DNA of 35,563 nt, taken from the NCBI RefSeq assembly GCF_001747895.1, contig NZ_LNNB01000030.1, positions 1 through 35,563 of the forward strand, given 5' to 3'. The stretch comes from Staphylococcus equorum. Lineage in GTDB: Bacteria; Bacillota; Bacilli; Staphylococcales; Staphylococcaceae. The notes under the pieces are model-generated. The model was not told the DNA's origin, ran no database searches, and saw nothing but the letters and a program-made list of their open reading frames with translations. Positions 27,148-35,522 of this stretch are shown here, piece after piece. How positions within the stretch are numbered: the first letter of the stretch is position 1; each line of letters begins with the position of its first letter. Both the position numbers and the translations under genes were made by a program.

Positions 27148-27573
27148 TTAGTCGAATTGAGCTGCTATTTCTTGTGCGAGTTTAGCTTTTTGGTCATCAT
27201 CAATTGTATCTTCATGCGTTTCCCATTTATAGCCAAAGCCATCCACATCGTTTTCATATCTTGGTAAAAAGTGGAAATGAAGATGGAAGACAGATTGATC
27301 GGCAAATTCACCATTATTCTGTATAATATTTAATCCATCAGGGTTAAATGCTTTTTTAATCGCATTTGCCACTTTAGGTAATGCTGCACCAATATGTTTC
27401 ATCGTCTCAGTATCTGTTTCGAAAATATTGGCTGATGCTTTTTTAGGAACTAATAGTGTGTGACCTTTTGTAACTTGAGAAATGTCTAAAAATGCGTAAA
27501 CATAATCATCTTCATATACTTTATGGCTAGGTATGTCACCATCAATAATTTTACTAAAGACTGTTTCTGACAT
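27148..27573 (-). CDS. hit: HIT-family (HinT-type) nucleotide hydrolase
   Basis: A 141-residue cytoplasmic homodimeric protein of the histidine-triad family, hydrolysing nucleoside phosphoramidates by family analogy. The triad is H97-x-H99-x-H101 in VFHLHFHFLP, and the N-terminal signature is SKIIDGDIPSHKVYEDDYVYAFLDI. AAGGAGTG precedes ATG 27573 on the minus strand. It is divergent to ecsA, an arrangement common to Bacillus and Staphylococcus (hit-ecsAB), and ytxH follows after 79 bp. Confidence 0.93.
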   Translation of the reverse strand: MSETVFSKIIDGDIPSHKVYEDDYVYAFLDISQVTKGHTLLVPKKASANIFETDTETMKHIGAALPKVANAIKKAFNPDGLNIIQNNGEFADQSVFHLHFHFLPRYENDVDGFGYKWETHEDTIDDDQKAKLAQEIAAQFD

Positions 27574-27700
27574 GAATCTTCACTCCTTGTAAGATTGTTA
27601 CTGACTATTATAGCATTAGTATATTATTTCCGTCATTTTTCGCAGTAAATTTATGCCTATAGACTGATTTTTGATACAATATAATTTGTGGAGGTGCCAT

Positions 27701-28438
27701 ATGACAGTAAAAATAGAACATTTAACAGGCGGTTATGGTAAACGACCTGTAATTAAAAATATAAATTTTGAATTAACCCAAGGTGAAATTGTTGGGCTTA
27801 TTGGATTAAATGGAGCAGGTAAAAGTACGACAATCAAGCACATGCTTGGTTTACTGACACCTATGGAAGGTGAGATGACAATTTCTAATATAAATATAAA
27901 ACAAGATGTTGAAACTTATAGAAGAAAATTATCTTATATTCCAGAGTCTCCAGTTATTTATGAAGAATTAACATTGCAAGAACATATCTACATGACAGCC
28001 ATGGCTTATAATATTAGCAAAGAAGCTGCAATGGAGAAGGCACAACCTTTATTAAAAACATTTCGCTTAGAAGATAAATTAAATATATTTCCAAGCCACT
28101 TTTCTAAAGGTATGAAGCAAAAAGTAATGATTATTTGTGCCTTTATTGTAGATCCAGAATTATACATTATTGATGAACCATTTCTTGGATTAGATCCTCT
28201 AGGCATTCAATCAATGTTAGATTTAATGGTTGAGAAAAAAGACGAAGGTCGTACTGTATTAATGAGTACACATATTTTAGCAACTGCAGAAAGATACTGC
28301 GATAGATTCTTAATTATGGACGAAGGGCAAATTGTAGCATTCGGAAACTTAGATGAACTAAGAGCACAAACAGGCTTAGAAGGTAAAACATTAGATGAAA
28401 TATATATCCATGTCACACAAGGTGGCCAACAAACATGA
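27701..28438 (+). CDS. ecsA: ABC transporter ATP-binding protein EcsA
   Basis: A 245-residue ABC ATPase. Walker A is GLNGAGKST (residues 35-43), the signature region is FSKGMKQKVM, Walker B is LYIIDEPFLGLDP, and the switch His is in MSTHIL. EcsAB is needed for secretion, peptidase and competence functions in B. subtilis and for export-related and virulence traits in S. aureus; the transported substrate is disputed. ATG 27701 is chosen over an in-frame start 10 codons earlier for its GTGGAGGTG site. Its end overlaps ecsB by 4 bp. Confidence 0.93.
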   Translation: MTVKIEHLTGGYGKRPVIKNINFELTQGEIVGLIGLNGAGKSTTIKHMLGLLTPMEGEMTISNINIKQDVETYRRKLSYIPESPVIYEELTLQEHIYMTAMAYNISKEAAMEKAQPLLKTFRLEDKLNIFPSHFSKGMKQKVMIICAFIVDPELYIIDEPFLGLDPLGIQSMLDLMVEKKDEGRTVLMSTHILATAERYCDRFLIMDEGQIVAFGNLDELRAQTGLEGKTLDEIYIHVTQGGQQT

Positions 28439-29658
28439 ATCAAAATGCGAAACAATTATTTAATACAAGAAAACAAGAGATAAGCAAAGAAAAGCAATAC
28501 TATAATAAATTCATCTTTAATGGCCATTTCTCCGTATTTCTTGTAATTATGTTTGGTGCCTTTCTAGTAGGCTATGGTGATTGGCTACAATCTATACCAC
28601 ATGATTTTAATTACGCTTTGATTGCTAGTATCGTCGTAGCATTAACATCTATGTTTCCAATTAGAACGTTGCTTAAAGATGCAGATAGACTTTTTCTATT
28701 ACCATTTGAAAAACATATGTCAGAATATATGAAACATAGTTTGATTTATAGTTACTTTTCTCGAATAGGGTTTCAAGTATTAATACTAATTGTGTTATTC
28801 CCATTGTTTTTTGTGATTAATAATCAAACGTTTGGTTTTTATATTTTGTTTGCTGTATTAGCACTCATTTTCCCATTACTAGGTTTATTATTAAAATGGC
28901 AATGGTATAAATACCGATTAGAAGGTTGGTCTCTGTATGTATTACTCTTTATTATTTTCACCTCGGGATATTACTTAGCATTAGACCCGAAACAATTATC
29001 AAGTATTACTTCTGTTTTCGTCCTCGTGGGTATAACAATGTTAATCCATTATCAAAATAAGACACATTTATATCCTTGGGAAAAAATGATTAAATCAGAA
29101 CATCAACATCATATGAATTATTATAAATTCGTTAATATGTTCACAGATGTAAAACATCTTAAAGAAACAGCAGTAAGAAGAAGTTATCTAGATCCATTGT
29201 TGATTACGCCTAAGCGTAAAAAGTTTAATTCAAATTATATGTATCTTTATTTATTTATAAGAAGTTTTGTACGTGGTAAAGATGCTTTTAATATTATTTT
29301 AAGGTTAGTAATGCTTGCACTTGTTTTAATGTTTTGGTTAGAACAACCTATTATCATGTTAATTATTGGTAGCTTGTTTATGTACATTATCTTATTACAA
29401 ATGGCACAATTTTATACACAACAAGCCTATGGGTTGTGGCCCCAGGTGTGGCCCGTTACTGAATCGAAAGTAATAAAAGGATATGAACAATTCTTGTATA
29501 GATTAATGTTAATTGTAGGAGCGTTATTTATTATCATCTATGCTGTAGTATTTCCACTCTATAGTTACTTTGGTTTGTTATACTTCCTTGTAGGTTGGCT
29601 AACAATTGTAAATGTCATTAAAAAACTAAAATATCAAGAAACATTGTTAAGAGATTAA
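28435..29658 (+). CDS. ecsB: ABC transporter membrane protein EcsB
   Basis: A 407-residue membrane protein, the partner of EcsA. Hydrophobic segments lie near residues 30-50, 55-75, 105-130, 135-155, 165-185, 190-210, 285-330 and 360-395. The middle hydrophilic region (~210-285) is basic. It begins at ATG 28435 overlapping the ecsA stop (ATGA), so the two are translationally coupled. A terminator follows at once. Confidence 0.93.
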   Translation: MNQNAKQLFNTRKQEISKEKQYYNKFIFNGHFSVFLVIMFGAFLVGYGDWLQSIPHDFNYALIASIVVALTSMFPIRTLLKDADRLFLLPFEKHMSEYMKHSLIYSYFSRIGFQVLILIVLFPLFFVINNQTFGFYILFAVLALIFPLLGLLLKWQWYKYRLEGWSLYVLLFIIFTSGYYLALDPKQLSSITSVFVLVGITMLIHYQNKTHLYPWEKMIKSEHQHHMNYYKFVNMFTDVKHLKETAVRRSYLDPLLITPKRKKFNSNYMYLYLFIRSFVRGKDAFNIILRLVMLALVLMFWLEQPIIMLIIGSLFMYIILLQMAQFYTQQAYGLWPQVWPVTESKVIKGYEQFLYRLMLIVGALFIIIYAVVFPLYSYFGLLYFLVGWLTIVNVIKKLKYQETLLRD

Positions 29659-29719
29659 AAAAAGTCGTTTCTCGATGTGTTAGATAGTTTATCTAGCGCA
29701 TAAGAAACGACTTTTTATT
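29659..29719. terminator. bidirectional terminator between ecsB and traP
   Basis: A 14-bp stem AAAAAGTCGTTTCT/AGAAACGACTTTTT with a 30-nt loop, containing A and T runs at both ends. Confidence 0.85.
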
Positions 29720-29741
29720 TTAAAAATTGTAATTTTCAATA

Positions 29742-30245
29742 TTAATTATCATCAATCGGGAATAAATATCTTTCGAAATAACTCGAATGTTGACGACTTG
29801 AGCCGAAGAACTGGCTTAGTGCCAGCTTATCAAAGTTGTCTTTGAATAAAGACGAAGCTCTAAAATCTTCATAAGCATTTCTACTTTCGAAGCCAAAGTA
29901 AATCTTATATGTTAAACCTTGTTCCGGTTTTAAGAAACGATAACTTCTATAACCAGCAAATTGATTGAAATCAGTAGAAAAGCCTTCCAATTTTTTCTCT
30001 AATTGATAAGCATGATCTTCTGAAGTCGGAATAAATATTACTGAATAAAAGTTATTCTCATCTAAATCGCCTTCAGCCTTTAGAACTTCATAAACTAAAG
30101 GTTGTTTTAAAACGGATTGATTATCTGTTTCTTCAATGATTACTGAAGAGTCAGAAGCTGAAAATTGTAATAAGTTATGATCAGGGTTATTAAGTCTGAT
30201 TTGATTCAAATAACCAAAAGTACCATAAGATGCATAAATTTTCAT
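29742..30245 (-). CDS. traP: signal transduction protein TRAP
   Basis: A 167-residue protein, the same length as S. aureus TRAP (target of RNAIII-activating protein), with a C-terminal ABM-type (antibiotic biosynthesis monooxygenase-like) ferredoxin fold. Its role in quorum sensing has been disputed; links to stress and DNA protection have been proposed. Histidines H23, H78 and H153 are present. By length-based alignment, H78 and H153 correspond to His79 and His154, but the third reported phospho-His (His66) seems replaced. AAGGGGGAAA precedes ATG 30245. It is divergent to hemE. Confidence 0.9.
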   Translation of the reverse strand: MKIYASYGTFGYLNQIRLNNPDHNLLQFSASDSSVIIEETDNQSVLKQPLVYEVLKAEGDLDENNFYSVIFIPTSEDHAYQLEKKLEGFSTDFNQFAGYRSYRFLKPEQGLTYKIYFGFESRNAYEDFRASSLFKDNFDKLALSQFFGSSRQHSSYFERYLFPIDDN

Positions 30246-30299
30246 AAGATTTCCCCCTTGCTTTGTTTAAGAAAGTGCATATAACTATTATACTGTACT

Positions 30300-30313
30300 A
30301 TAGATATATCTAT
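30300..30313. promoter_or_regulatory. 14-bp perfect palindrome in the traP-hemE interval
   Basis: ATAGATA/TATCTAT at 30300-30313, just upstream of a TATAAT on the minus strand (30292-30287, likely traP -10). Confidence 0.35.
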
Positions 30314-30350
30314 GTTATCAAATAAATATAATAATAGTCTTTGATAACAT
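30312..30350. promoter_or_regulatory. 11-bp inverted repeat, candidate operator
   Basis: ATGTTATCAAA (30312-30322) and TTTGATAACAT (30340-30350) are exact complements separated by 17 nt. The left arm falls in the -35 region of traP and the dyad is about 80 bp upstream of the hemE promoter. Confidence 0.4.
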
Positions 30351-30427
30351 TATAATAGATTTCTAAAAGAAAACAATAGTCAAATGATTAAGATGGTAAA
30401 AGTAGACTGTTTGTCTTTTTTATGACA

Positions 30428-30458
30428 TTTTAACACAATGAAATACGGGGTATATAAC
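30428..30458 (+). promoter_or_regulatory. hemE promoter with overlapping sigma-B and sigma-A elements
   Basis: Sigma-B type: TTTTAA (30428-30433), 14 nt, GGGTAT (30448-30453). Sigma-A type: TTAACA (30430-30435), 17 nt, TATAAC (30453-30458). Both would start transcription near 30460-30466. Confidence 0.55.
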
Positions 30459-30505
30459 AGTATGGTATTATAAATAAGAATGATTATAATGTAGGAGGAT
30501 TCAAG

Positions 30506-31540
30506 GTGCATAATAAAAATAATACAATCCTAGATATGATAAATGGTGAGGCGGTAGACCACACACCAGTATGGTTTATGCGTCAAGCTGGTAGATCACA
30601 GCCTGAATATAGAAAATTGAAAGAAAAGTATTCTTTATTTGAAATTACACATCAACCTGAGTTATGTGCTTATGTTACACATTTACCAGTTGATAATTAT
30701 AATACAGATGCAGCGGTGCTGTATAAAGATATTATGACACCACTTCAGCCGATAGGGGTAGATGTAGAGATTAAATCTGGTATAGGTCCAGTAATTCACA
30801 ACCCTATAAAAAATATACACGACGTTGAAAAGTTAGGAAAGATTGATCCTAAGCGTGACGTGCCATATGTTTTAGATACAATAAAAATATTGACTGAAGA
30901 AAAATTAAATGTGCCATTAATTGGTTTTACGGGAGCGCCATTTACATTAGCAAGTTATATGATTGAAGGTGGACCTTCAAAGAATTATAATTTTACTAAA
31001 GCAATGATGTATAGTGACGAAGCAACTTGGTTTGCACTTATGGATCATTTAGTAGACATGTCCATCACATATACCTCTGCTCAAGTTGAGGCTGGCGCAG
31101 AGATAATACAAGTGTTTGATTCTTGGGCTGGGGCGTTAAATGTAAAAGATTATCGTTATTATATTAAGCCAGCGATGGAGAAACTTATTAAGGGTATAAA
31201 AGCGAAACATGATGTGCCTGTAATATTATTTGGTGTAGGTGCAAGTCATTTAGCACAGGAGTGGAATTCATTACCTATCGATGTATTAGGTCTAGATTGG
31301 AGACTCTCTATCAAAGAAGCTGGAGATTTAAATATCACTAAAACACTGCAAGGCAATTTAGACCCATCATTGTTATTAGCACCATGGGACGTTATTGAAG
31401 AAAGATTAAAACCAATATTAGATCAAGGTATGGAACATGGACAGCACATTTTCAACCTTGGACATGGCGTTTTTCCAGAAGTTAAACCAGAAACACTTAA
31501 ACGTATAACAACATTCGTTCATGATTATACTAAGAGATAG
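30506..31540 (+). CDS. hemE: uroporphyrinogen decarboxylase HemE
   Basis: A 344-residue cytoplasmic TIM-barrel enzyme that removes four carboxyl groups from uroporphyrinogen III to give coproporphyrinogen III. Signature [15 protein letters not shown] near residue 21, and the second URO-D pattern [17 protein letters not shown]. No cofactor is needed. The start is GTG 30506, supported by TAGGAGGAT, and no ATG lies between. It heads the hemE-hemH-hemY operon: hemH follows after 84 bp, hemY after a further 17. Confidence 0.96.
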   Translation: MHNKNNTILDMINGEAVDHTPVWFMRQAGRSQPEYRKLKEKYSLFEITHQPELCAYVTHLPVDNYNTDAAVLYKDIMTPLQPIGVDVEIKSGIGPVIHNPIKNIHDVEKLGKIDPKRDVPYVLDTIKILTEEKLNVPLIGFTGAPFTLASYMIEGGPSKNYNFTKAMMYSDEATWFALMDHLVDMSITYTSAQVEAGAEIIQVFDSWAGALNVKDYRYYIKPAMEKLIKGIKAKHDVPVILFGVGASHLAQEWNSLPIDVLGLDWRLSIKEAGDLNITKTLQGNLDPSLLLAPWDVIEERLKPILDQGMEHGQHIFNLGHGVFPEVKPETLKRITTFVHDYTKR

Positions 31541-31624
31541 TAGACATAAACACACGTCATCAAGAGTAACAATTTATTATGTCATATACATCTAAAATTT
31601 ATTATACAAAAGGATGATTTAAAA

Positions 31625-32548
31625 ATGACAAAAACAATAGGCTTATTAGTTATGGCATATGGAACACCATATCAAGAAAGTGATATTGAGGCTTACTACA
31701 CAGATATTAGACATGGGAAAAAACCTACTGAAGCAGAATTACAAGATTTAAAAGACAGATACAAACATATCGGTGGGCTATCACCATTAGCTAATACAAC
31801 CAATCGCCAAGCTGAAACGCTTTGTGATGCACTAAACGAAGCTTACAGTGAGGTTGAATTTAAATTATACATTGGTTTGAAACACATACATCCTTTTATA
31901 GAAGATGCGGTTCAATCAATGCATGATGAAGGTATAGAAGAAGCAGTTACAGTAGTATTGGCGCCACACTATTCTACTTTCTCAGTAGGTTCGTATAATA
32001 CGAGAGCGCAAAAAGAAGCGGATAAATATGGTATTACATTTAAACATGTAGAACACTATTATCAACAACCTAAATTCATTCAATATTGGACAGAAAAAGT
32101 GAATGAGTCATTATCGGAAATTCCAGAAGAAGAACATAATGAAACAGTGTTAGTTGTATCAGCGCATAGCCTGCCAAAAGGACTTATTGAGCAAAATAAT
32201 GATCCATATCCAAATGAATTACACCATACGGCACAATTATTAGAAGAACATTCTAATATTCTCCATGTAGCTGAAGGATGGCAATCTGAAGGTAATACTG
32301 GCACACCGTGGTTAGGGCCTGATGTTCAAGATTTAACTAGGGCATTATATAAAGAATATGGCTATAAAAATTTCATTTACACTCCTGTTGGTTTTGTATG
32401 TGAACATTTAGAAGTGTTATACGATAATGATTATGAATGTAAAGTAGTCTGCGACGAATTAGGCGTTAACTATTTCCGTCCCTCAATGCCTAATACGGAC
32501 CCATTGTTTATTGGGGCAATCGTTGATGAAATCAAAAATGTTTATTAA
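31625..32548 (+). CDS. hemH: coproporphyrin III ferrochelatase
   Basis: A 307-residue soluble chelatase that inserts Fe2+ into coproporphyrin III (CpfC in the Gram-positive pathway). N-terminal LLVMAYGTP, the active-site HYSTFSVGSYN (catalytic His near residue 122), and C-terminal GFVCEHLEVLYDND with the conserved Glu. Normal length for the Firmicutes enzyme, which lacks the [2Fe-2S] tail of animal ferrochelatase. AAAGGATG precedes ATG 31625. Confidence 0.96.
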   Translation: MTKTIGLLVMAYGTPYQESDIEAYYTDIRHGKKPTEAELQDLKDRYKHIGGLSPLANTTNRQAETLCDALNEAYSEVEFKLYIGLKHIHPFIEDAVQSMHDEGIEEAVTVVLAPHYSTFSVGSYNTRAQKEADKYGITFKHVEHYYQQPKFIQYWTEKVNESLSEIPEEEHNETVLVVSAHSLPKGLIEQNNDPYPNELHHTAQLLEEHSNILHVAEGWQSEGNTGTPWLGPDVQDLTRALYKEYGYKNFIYTPVGFVCEHLEVLYDNDYECKVVCDELGVNYFRPSMPNTDPLFIGAIVDEIKNVY

Positions 32549-32565
32549 AGGAAGCGTGAACTGTT

Positions 32566-33960
32566 TTGACTAAAAGTATTGCGATTATTGGTGCTGGTAT
32601 TACAGGTTTATCAAGTGCATATTTTATTAAAAAACAACGACCTGATATTGATGTCACTATATATGAAGCATCTAATAGAGCTGGTGGTAAAATTCAAACA
32701 TATAGAACTGAAGGTTACACCATTGAACTTGGGCCAGAATCCTATTTAGGACGCAAACAGATAATGACAGATATTGCTAAAGAAATTGGTTTAGAAAATG
32801 ACCTTATTACAAACCAAACAGGACAGTCTTTTATATATGCTAAAAATAAATTATTTCCAATACCGGGCGGATCAATTTTAGGTGTACCAACTGACATTAA
32901 ACCATTTTTAAAGACAAAATTAATTTCTCCTACGGGTAAATTAACAGCTGGATTAGATTTATTTAAGAAATCGATAGAAATGAACCATGATATTTCAGTA
33001 GGATCATTTTTCCGCCAACGTCTAGGGGATGAAGTGTTAGAAAACTTAATAGAACCTCTAATGGGTGGCATTTACGGTACGAATATAGATGACTTGAGTT
33101 TGATGAGTACGTTTCCAGAATTCAAACAAAGAGAAGAACAATTTGGCAGTTTAATTAAAGGTATGCGATATGAAAAAGAACAGCGACAAAAACAACGTCA
33201 ACTATATCCAGGTGCGCCAAAAGGGCAATTCAAGCAATTCAGACAGGGTCTGAGTTCATTTATAGAAGCTTTAACAAAATATGTATTAAATCTAGGTGTC
33301 AAAATAGAGTTTAATACGCCTATTCAAGATATTATTGTTGCTCAAAAATCTTATGAAATCGTCACATCAGAAACGAAAACTGAATATGATGGTGTCCTAG
33401 TTACTACGCCACACCAAACATTTATGCAATGGTTTGGCAATGATCCTTCCTTTGACTATTTCAATACAATGAATTCTACGACTGTGGCAACAGTCGTATT
33501 AGCTTTTGATGAAGAAAATATTGAAAACACATATGACGGTACCGGATTTGTCATTGCGCGTACAAGTAAGACAAGTATCACTGCATGTACATGGACAAGT
33601 AAAAAATGGCCATTTACAACACCAGAAGGTAAAGTACTTATTCGTGCATACGTAGGTAAACCTGATGACACGGTCGTGGACGATCACACAGATGAGGAAA
33701 TTGTAAACATTGTTAAAAAAGATTTGAGTCAAATGATGACATTTAAAGGTGCACCAGATTTCAGCATCGTGAATAGATTACCTAAAAGCATGCCGCAATA
33801 CCATGTAGGCCATATAGATCGTATTAAAGAAGTACAAACACATATTAAAACAAGCTATCCAAGACTACGTATTACTGGTGCCTCATTTGAAGCAGTAGGG
33901 TTACCTGATTGTATTCAACAAGGCAAAAATGCTGTCGAAGAATTAATAGCTGAACTATAA
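32566..33960 (+). CDS. hemY: coproporphyrinogen III oxidase (HemY/CgoX)
   Basis: A 464-residue FAD enzyme that oxidises coproporphyrinogen III to coproporphyrin III, between HemE and HemH in the staphylococcal route. An N-terminal dinucleotide-binding fold GAGITGLSSAY, the flavin-binding ITGASFEAVGLPDCI at the C-terminus, and PLMGGIYGT. The start is TTG 32566, with AAAGGAAG upstream; 17 bp separate it from hemH. The terminal heme gene hemQ (chdC) is not in the window. Confidence 0.95.
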   Translation: MTKSIAIIGAGITGLSSAYFIKKQRPDIDVTIYEASNRAGGKIQTYRTEGYTIELGPESYLGRKQIMTDIAKEIGLENDLITNQTGQSFIYAKNKLFPIPGGSILGVPTDIKPFLKTKLISPTGKLTAGLDLFKKSIEMNHDISVGSFFRQRLGDEVLENLIEPLMGGIYGTNIDDLSLMSTFPEFKQREEQFGSLIKGMRYEKEQRQKQRQLYPGAPKGQFKQFRQGLSSFIEALTKYVLNLGVKIEFNTPIQDIIVAQKSYEIVTSETKTEYDGVLVTTPHQTFMQWFGNDPSFDYFNTMNSTTVATVVLAFDEENIENTYDGTGFVIARTSKTSITACTWTSKKWPFTTPEGKVLIRAYVGKPDDTVVDDHTDEEIVNIVKKDLSQMMTFKGAPDFSIVNRLPKSMPQYHVGHIDRIKEVQTHIKTSYPRLRITGASFEAVGLPDCIQQGKNAVEELIAEL

Positions 33961-33972
33961 TAGAAAGTTTAA

Positions 33973-34025
33973 AGAGCCGTTTTTCGATATAATAAGTTAT
34001 TATATCGAAGTAGCGGCTTATTTTT
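33973..34025 (+). terminator. intrinsic terminator of the hemEHY operon
   Basis: A long stem: AGCCG/CGGCT outside and TTCGATATAATAA with its complement inside, followed by TTATTTTT. Confidence 0.75.
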
Positions 34026-34152
34026 ATATTTTTAATTGTTGGATAATTTAATATTTATAATAATTGTGAGATACTTAATATATAGTGTAGTAGAAACGTA
34101 TGCAGTAGCAATATAACAATGGTTTATGAGCTATTGTACAGGGGGAGTAGTT

Positions 34153-34710
34153 ATGACAGATATTATAATTGTACATTCAAAAATTGGAGATGCCACAAAT
34201 CATTGGTATAAATGGTTAGCTAATAATCTTATTTTAGAAGGTTACAATGTAACATTATTTGATTTACCAGTAGAAGAAAATGATAATCTTGAGCAGTGGG
34301 TGGAAAGAATGAAAGACCAGATCACTGTAAAAAAATATGAAACGTATTTTATAACACATGGTTTTGGTACTTTAGCATCACTAAAGTATATAGAAGAAAT
34401 GAATATAAACCACATCGAAGGATTGTTTAGTGTTGCAGGCTTTATGGATGACGCGGAAGAAATAGATGCTTACATCGATCCTGAAACAAAAGCAATCGAT
34501 TATGAGATTGTTAAAAATAAAGTAGATCAATTTTATGGTTTATGTTCTAAAAATGATGAATATGTATCGTATTTAGAAACTAAAAGATTAATGGATACAT
34601 TAAATGGTGTATGTAAAGTTACAGAGAACGGTGGCCACTTTATAGAAGATGATGGTTTCACTACATTCACAATTTTACATGGAAAAATGCAAGGCATTAT
34701 GAGTAAGTAA
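34153..34710 (+). CDS. RBBP9/YdeN-like alpha/beta hydrolase fold protein, nucleophile missing
   Basis: A 185-residue soluble protein of the RBBP9/YdeN type (IIVHSKIGDATNHWYKWL at the start). The usual nucleophile elbow G-x-S-x-G reads T-H-G-F-G (residues 68-72): the position of the catalytic Ser, G70, is Gly. The likely acid D135 (CSKNDEYV) and base H162 (GGHFIED) are kept. So a normal serine hydrolase mechanism is unlikely. ATG 34153 is chosen for the GGGGGAG site; the frame is open further upstream. Monocistronic. Confidence 0.8.
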   Translation: MTDIIIVHSKIGDATNHWYKWLANNLILEGYNVTLFDLPVEENDNLEQWVERMKDQITVKKYETYFITHGFGTLASLKYIEEMNINHIEGLFSVAGFMDDAEEIDAYIDPETKAIDYEIVKNKVDQFYGLCSKNDEYVSYLETKRLMDTLNGVCKVTENGGHFIEDDGFTTFTILHGKMQGIMSK

Positions 34711-34715
34711 TTTAC

Positions 34716-34769
34716 TATTGTACATTAAAGAACATTATTTAGTTAGTTATTGTTCTTTAATGTACAATA
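34716..34769. repeat. 19-bp perfect inverted repeat after the hydrolase gene
   Basis: 34716-34734 pairs without mismatch with 34751-34769, with a 16-nt loop. No T-run follows on the plus strand, so it may be a weak or Rho-independent-like stop, or a structural scar. 34711-35085 holds only this dyad and the two promoters; I see no gene. Confidence 0.6.
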
Positions 34770-34900
34770 TTGAATGTAATGCCATCACTATAAATGTAGT
34801 ATTTAAGTATGAAAACAATAGAATTTTGTATAAATAAGGAACTAAAGATAAAATATTATTATTATATTCCTTTTTTACACAAAATAGTTTATAAAAGTTA

Positions 34901-34929
34901 TTGACTAAAGTGTTGGAAATTTATATACT
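34901..34929 (+). promoter_or_regulatory. sigma-A promoter P1 upstream of the second tRNA operon
   Basis: -35 TTGACT (34901-34906), a 17-bp spacer and -10 TATACT (34924-34929). It would produce a leader of ~150 nt before tRNA-fMet. Confidence 0.65.
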
Positions 34930-35026
34930 AAGTTAGTATTGATTGATAGGGGATGTGCAAACATCAATTATCGCATTAAAGTTTTAACTCCTGATTAAGC
35001 CAATGTAAATTACTTTTAAAAAGTTG

Positions 35027-35056
35027 TTGACATTAAGTAAAGATTCATGGTATATT
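35027..35056 (+). promoter_or_regulatory. sigma-A promoter P2 of the second tRNA operon
   Basis: A perfect -35 TTGACA (35027-35032) and -10 TATATT (35051-35056), spacer 18. Start near 35063, 23 nt before the fMet gene. Confidence 0.75.
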
Positions 35057-35085
35057 AATTGGGTAGGCGTCATTAATAATATTAC

Positions 35086-35157
<72 letters not shown>

Positions 35158-35169
35158 TTTTTTATTTTA

Positions 35170-35242
35170 GGTCTCGTAGTGTAGCGGTTAACACGCCTGC
35201 CTGTCACGCAGGAGATCGCGGGTTCGATTCCCGTCGAGACCG
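35170..35242 (+). tRNA. tRNA-Asp (GTC)
   Basis: A 73-nt cloverleaf with acceptor GGTCTCG/CGAGACC, anticodon GTC, T loop TTCGATT and encoded CCA at 35243-35245. Confidence 0.95.
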
Positions 35243-35255
35243 CCATTATCATTAT

Positions 35256-35328
35256 GGTTCAGTAGCTCAGTTGGTAGAGCAATGGATTGAAGCTCCATGT
35301 GTCGGCAGTTCGACTCTGTCCTGAACCA
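35256..35328 (+). tRNA. tRNA-Phe (GAA)
   Basis: A 73-nt cloverleaf with acceptor GGTTCAG/CTGAACC and anticodon GAA. One G-T wobble lies in the T stem. No CCA is encoded. Confidence 0.94.
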
Positions 35329-35347
35329 TTTTTTTAATATTAGCTTT

Positions 35348-35421
35348 GGCGGTTGTGGTGAAGTGGTTAACACATCGGATTGTGGTTCCGACACGCGTGG
35401 GTTCGATCCCCATCATCCGCC
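35348..35421 (+). tRNA. tRNA-His (GTG), second copy
   Basis: A 74-nt near-duplicate of the gene at 113-186, with the extra G(-1) and anticodon GTG, differing at two bases in the variable/T arm. Here an encoded CCA follows at 35422-35424. Confidence 0.95.
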
Positions 35422-35438
35422 CCATAATGATTAATTAA

Positions 35439-35509
35439 GCGGGTGTAGTTTAATGGGAAAACCTCAGCCTTCCAAGCTGATGTTGTGGGTTCGATTCCCA
35501 TCACCCGCT
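35439..35509 (+). tRNA. tRNA-Gly (TCC), proteinogenic type
   Basis: A 71-nt cloverleaf with anticodon TCC at 35471-35473. Unlike the four genes at 359-710, its D loop keeps GG and its T loop is canonical (TTCGATT), so it should serve translation. CCA is encoded at 35510-35512. Confidence 0.94.
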
Positions 35510-35522
35510 CCATTTTAATTAT

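Noticed and set aside
33456..33732. Cysteine-rich antisense frames within hemY
   Set aside because: Overlap each other and a conserved gene; composition is that of a frame shadow.
35188..35394. Minus-strand open frame of 68 codons at the right end
   Set aside because: It is the reverse complement of tRNA-Asp, tRNA-Phe and tRNA-His; such frames are frequent mis-annotations.
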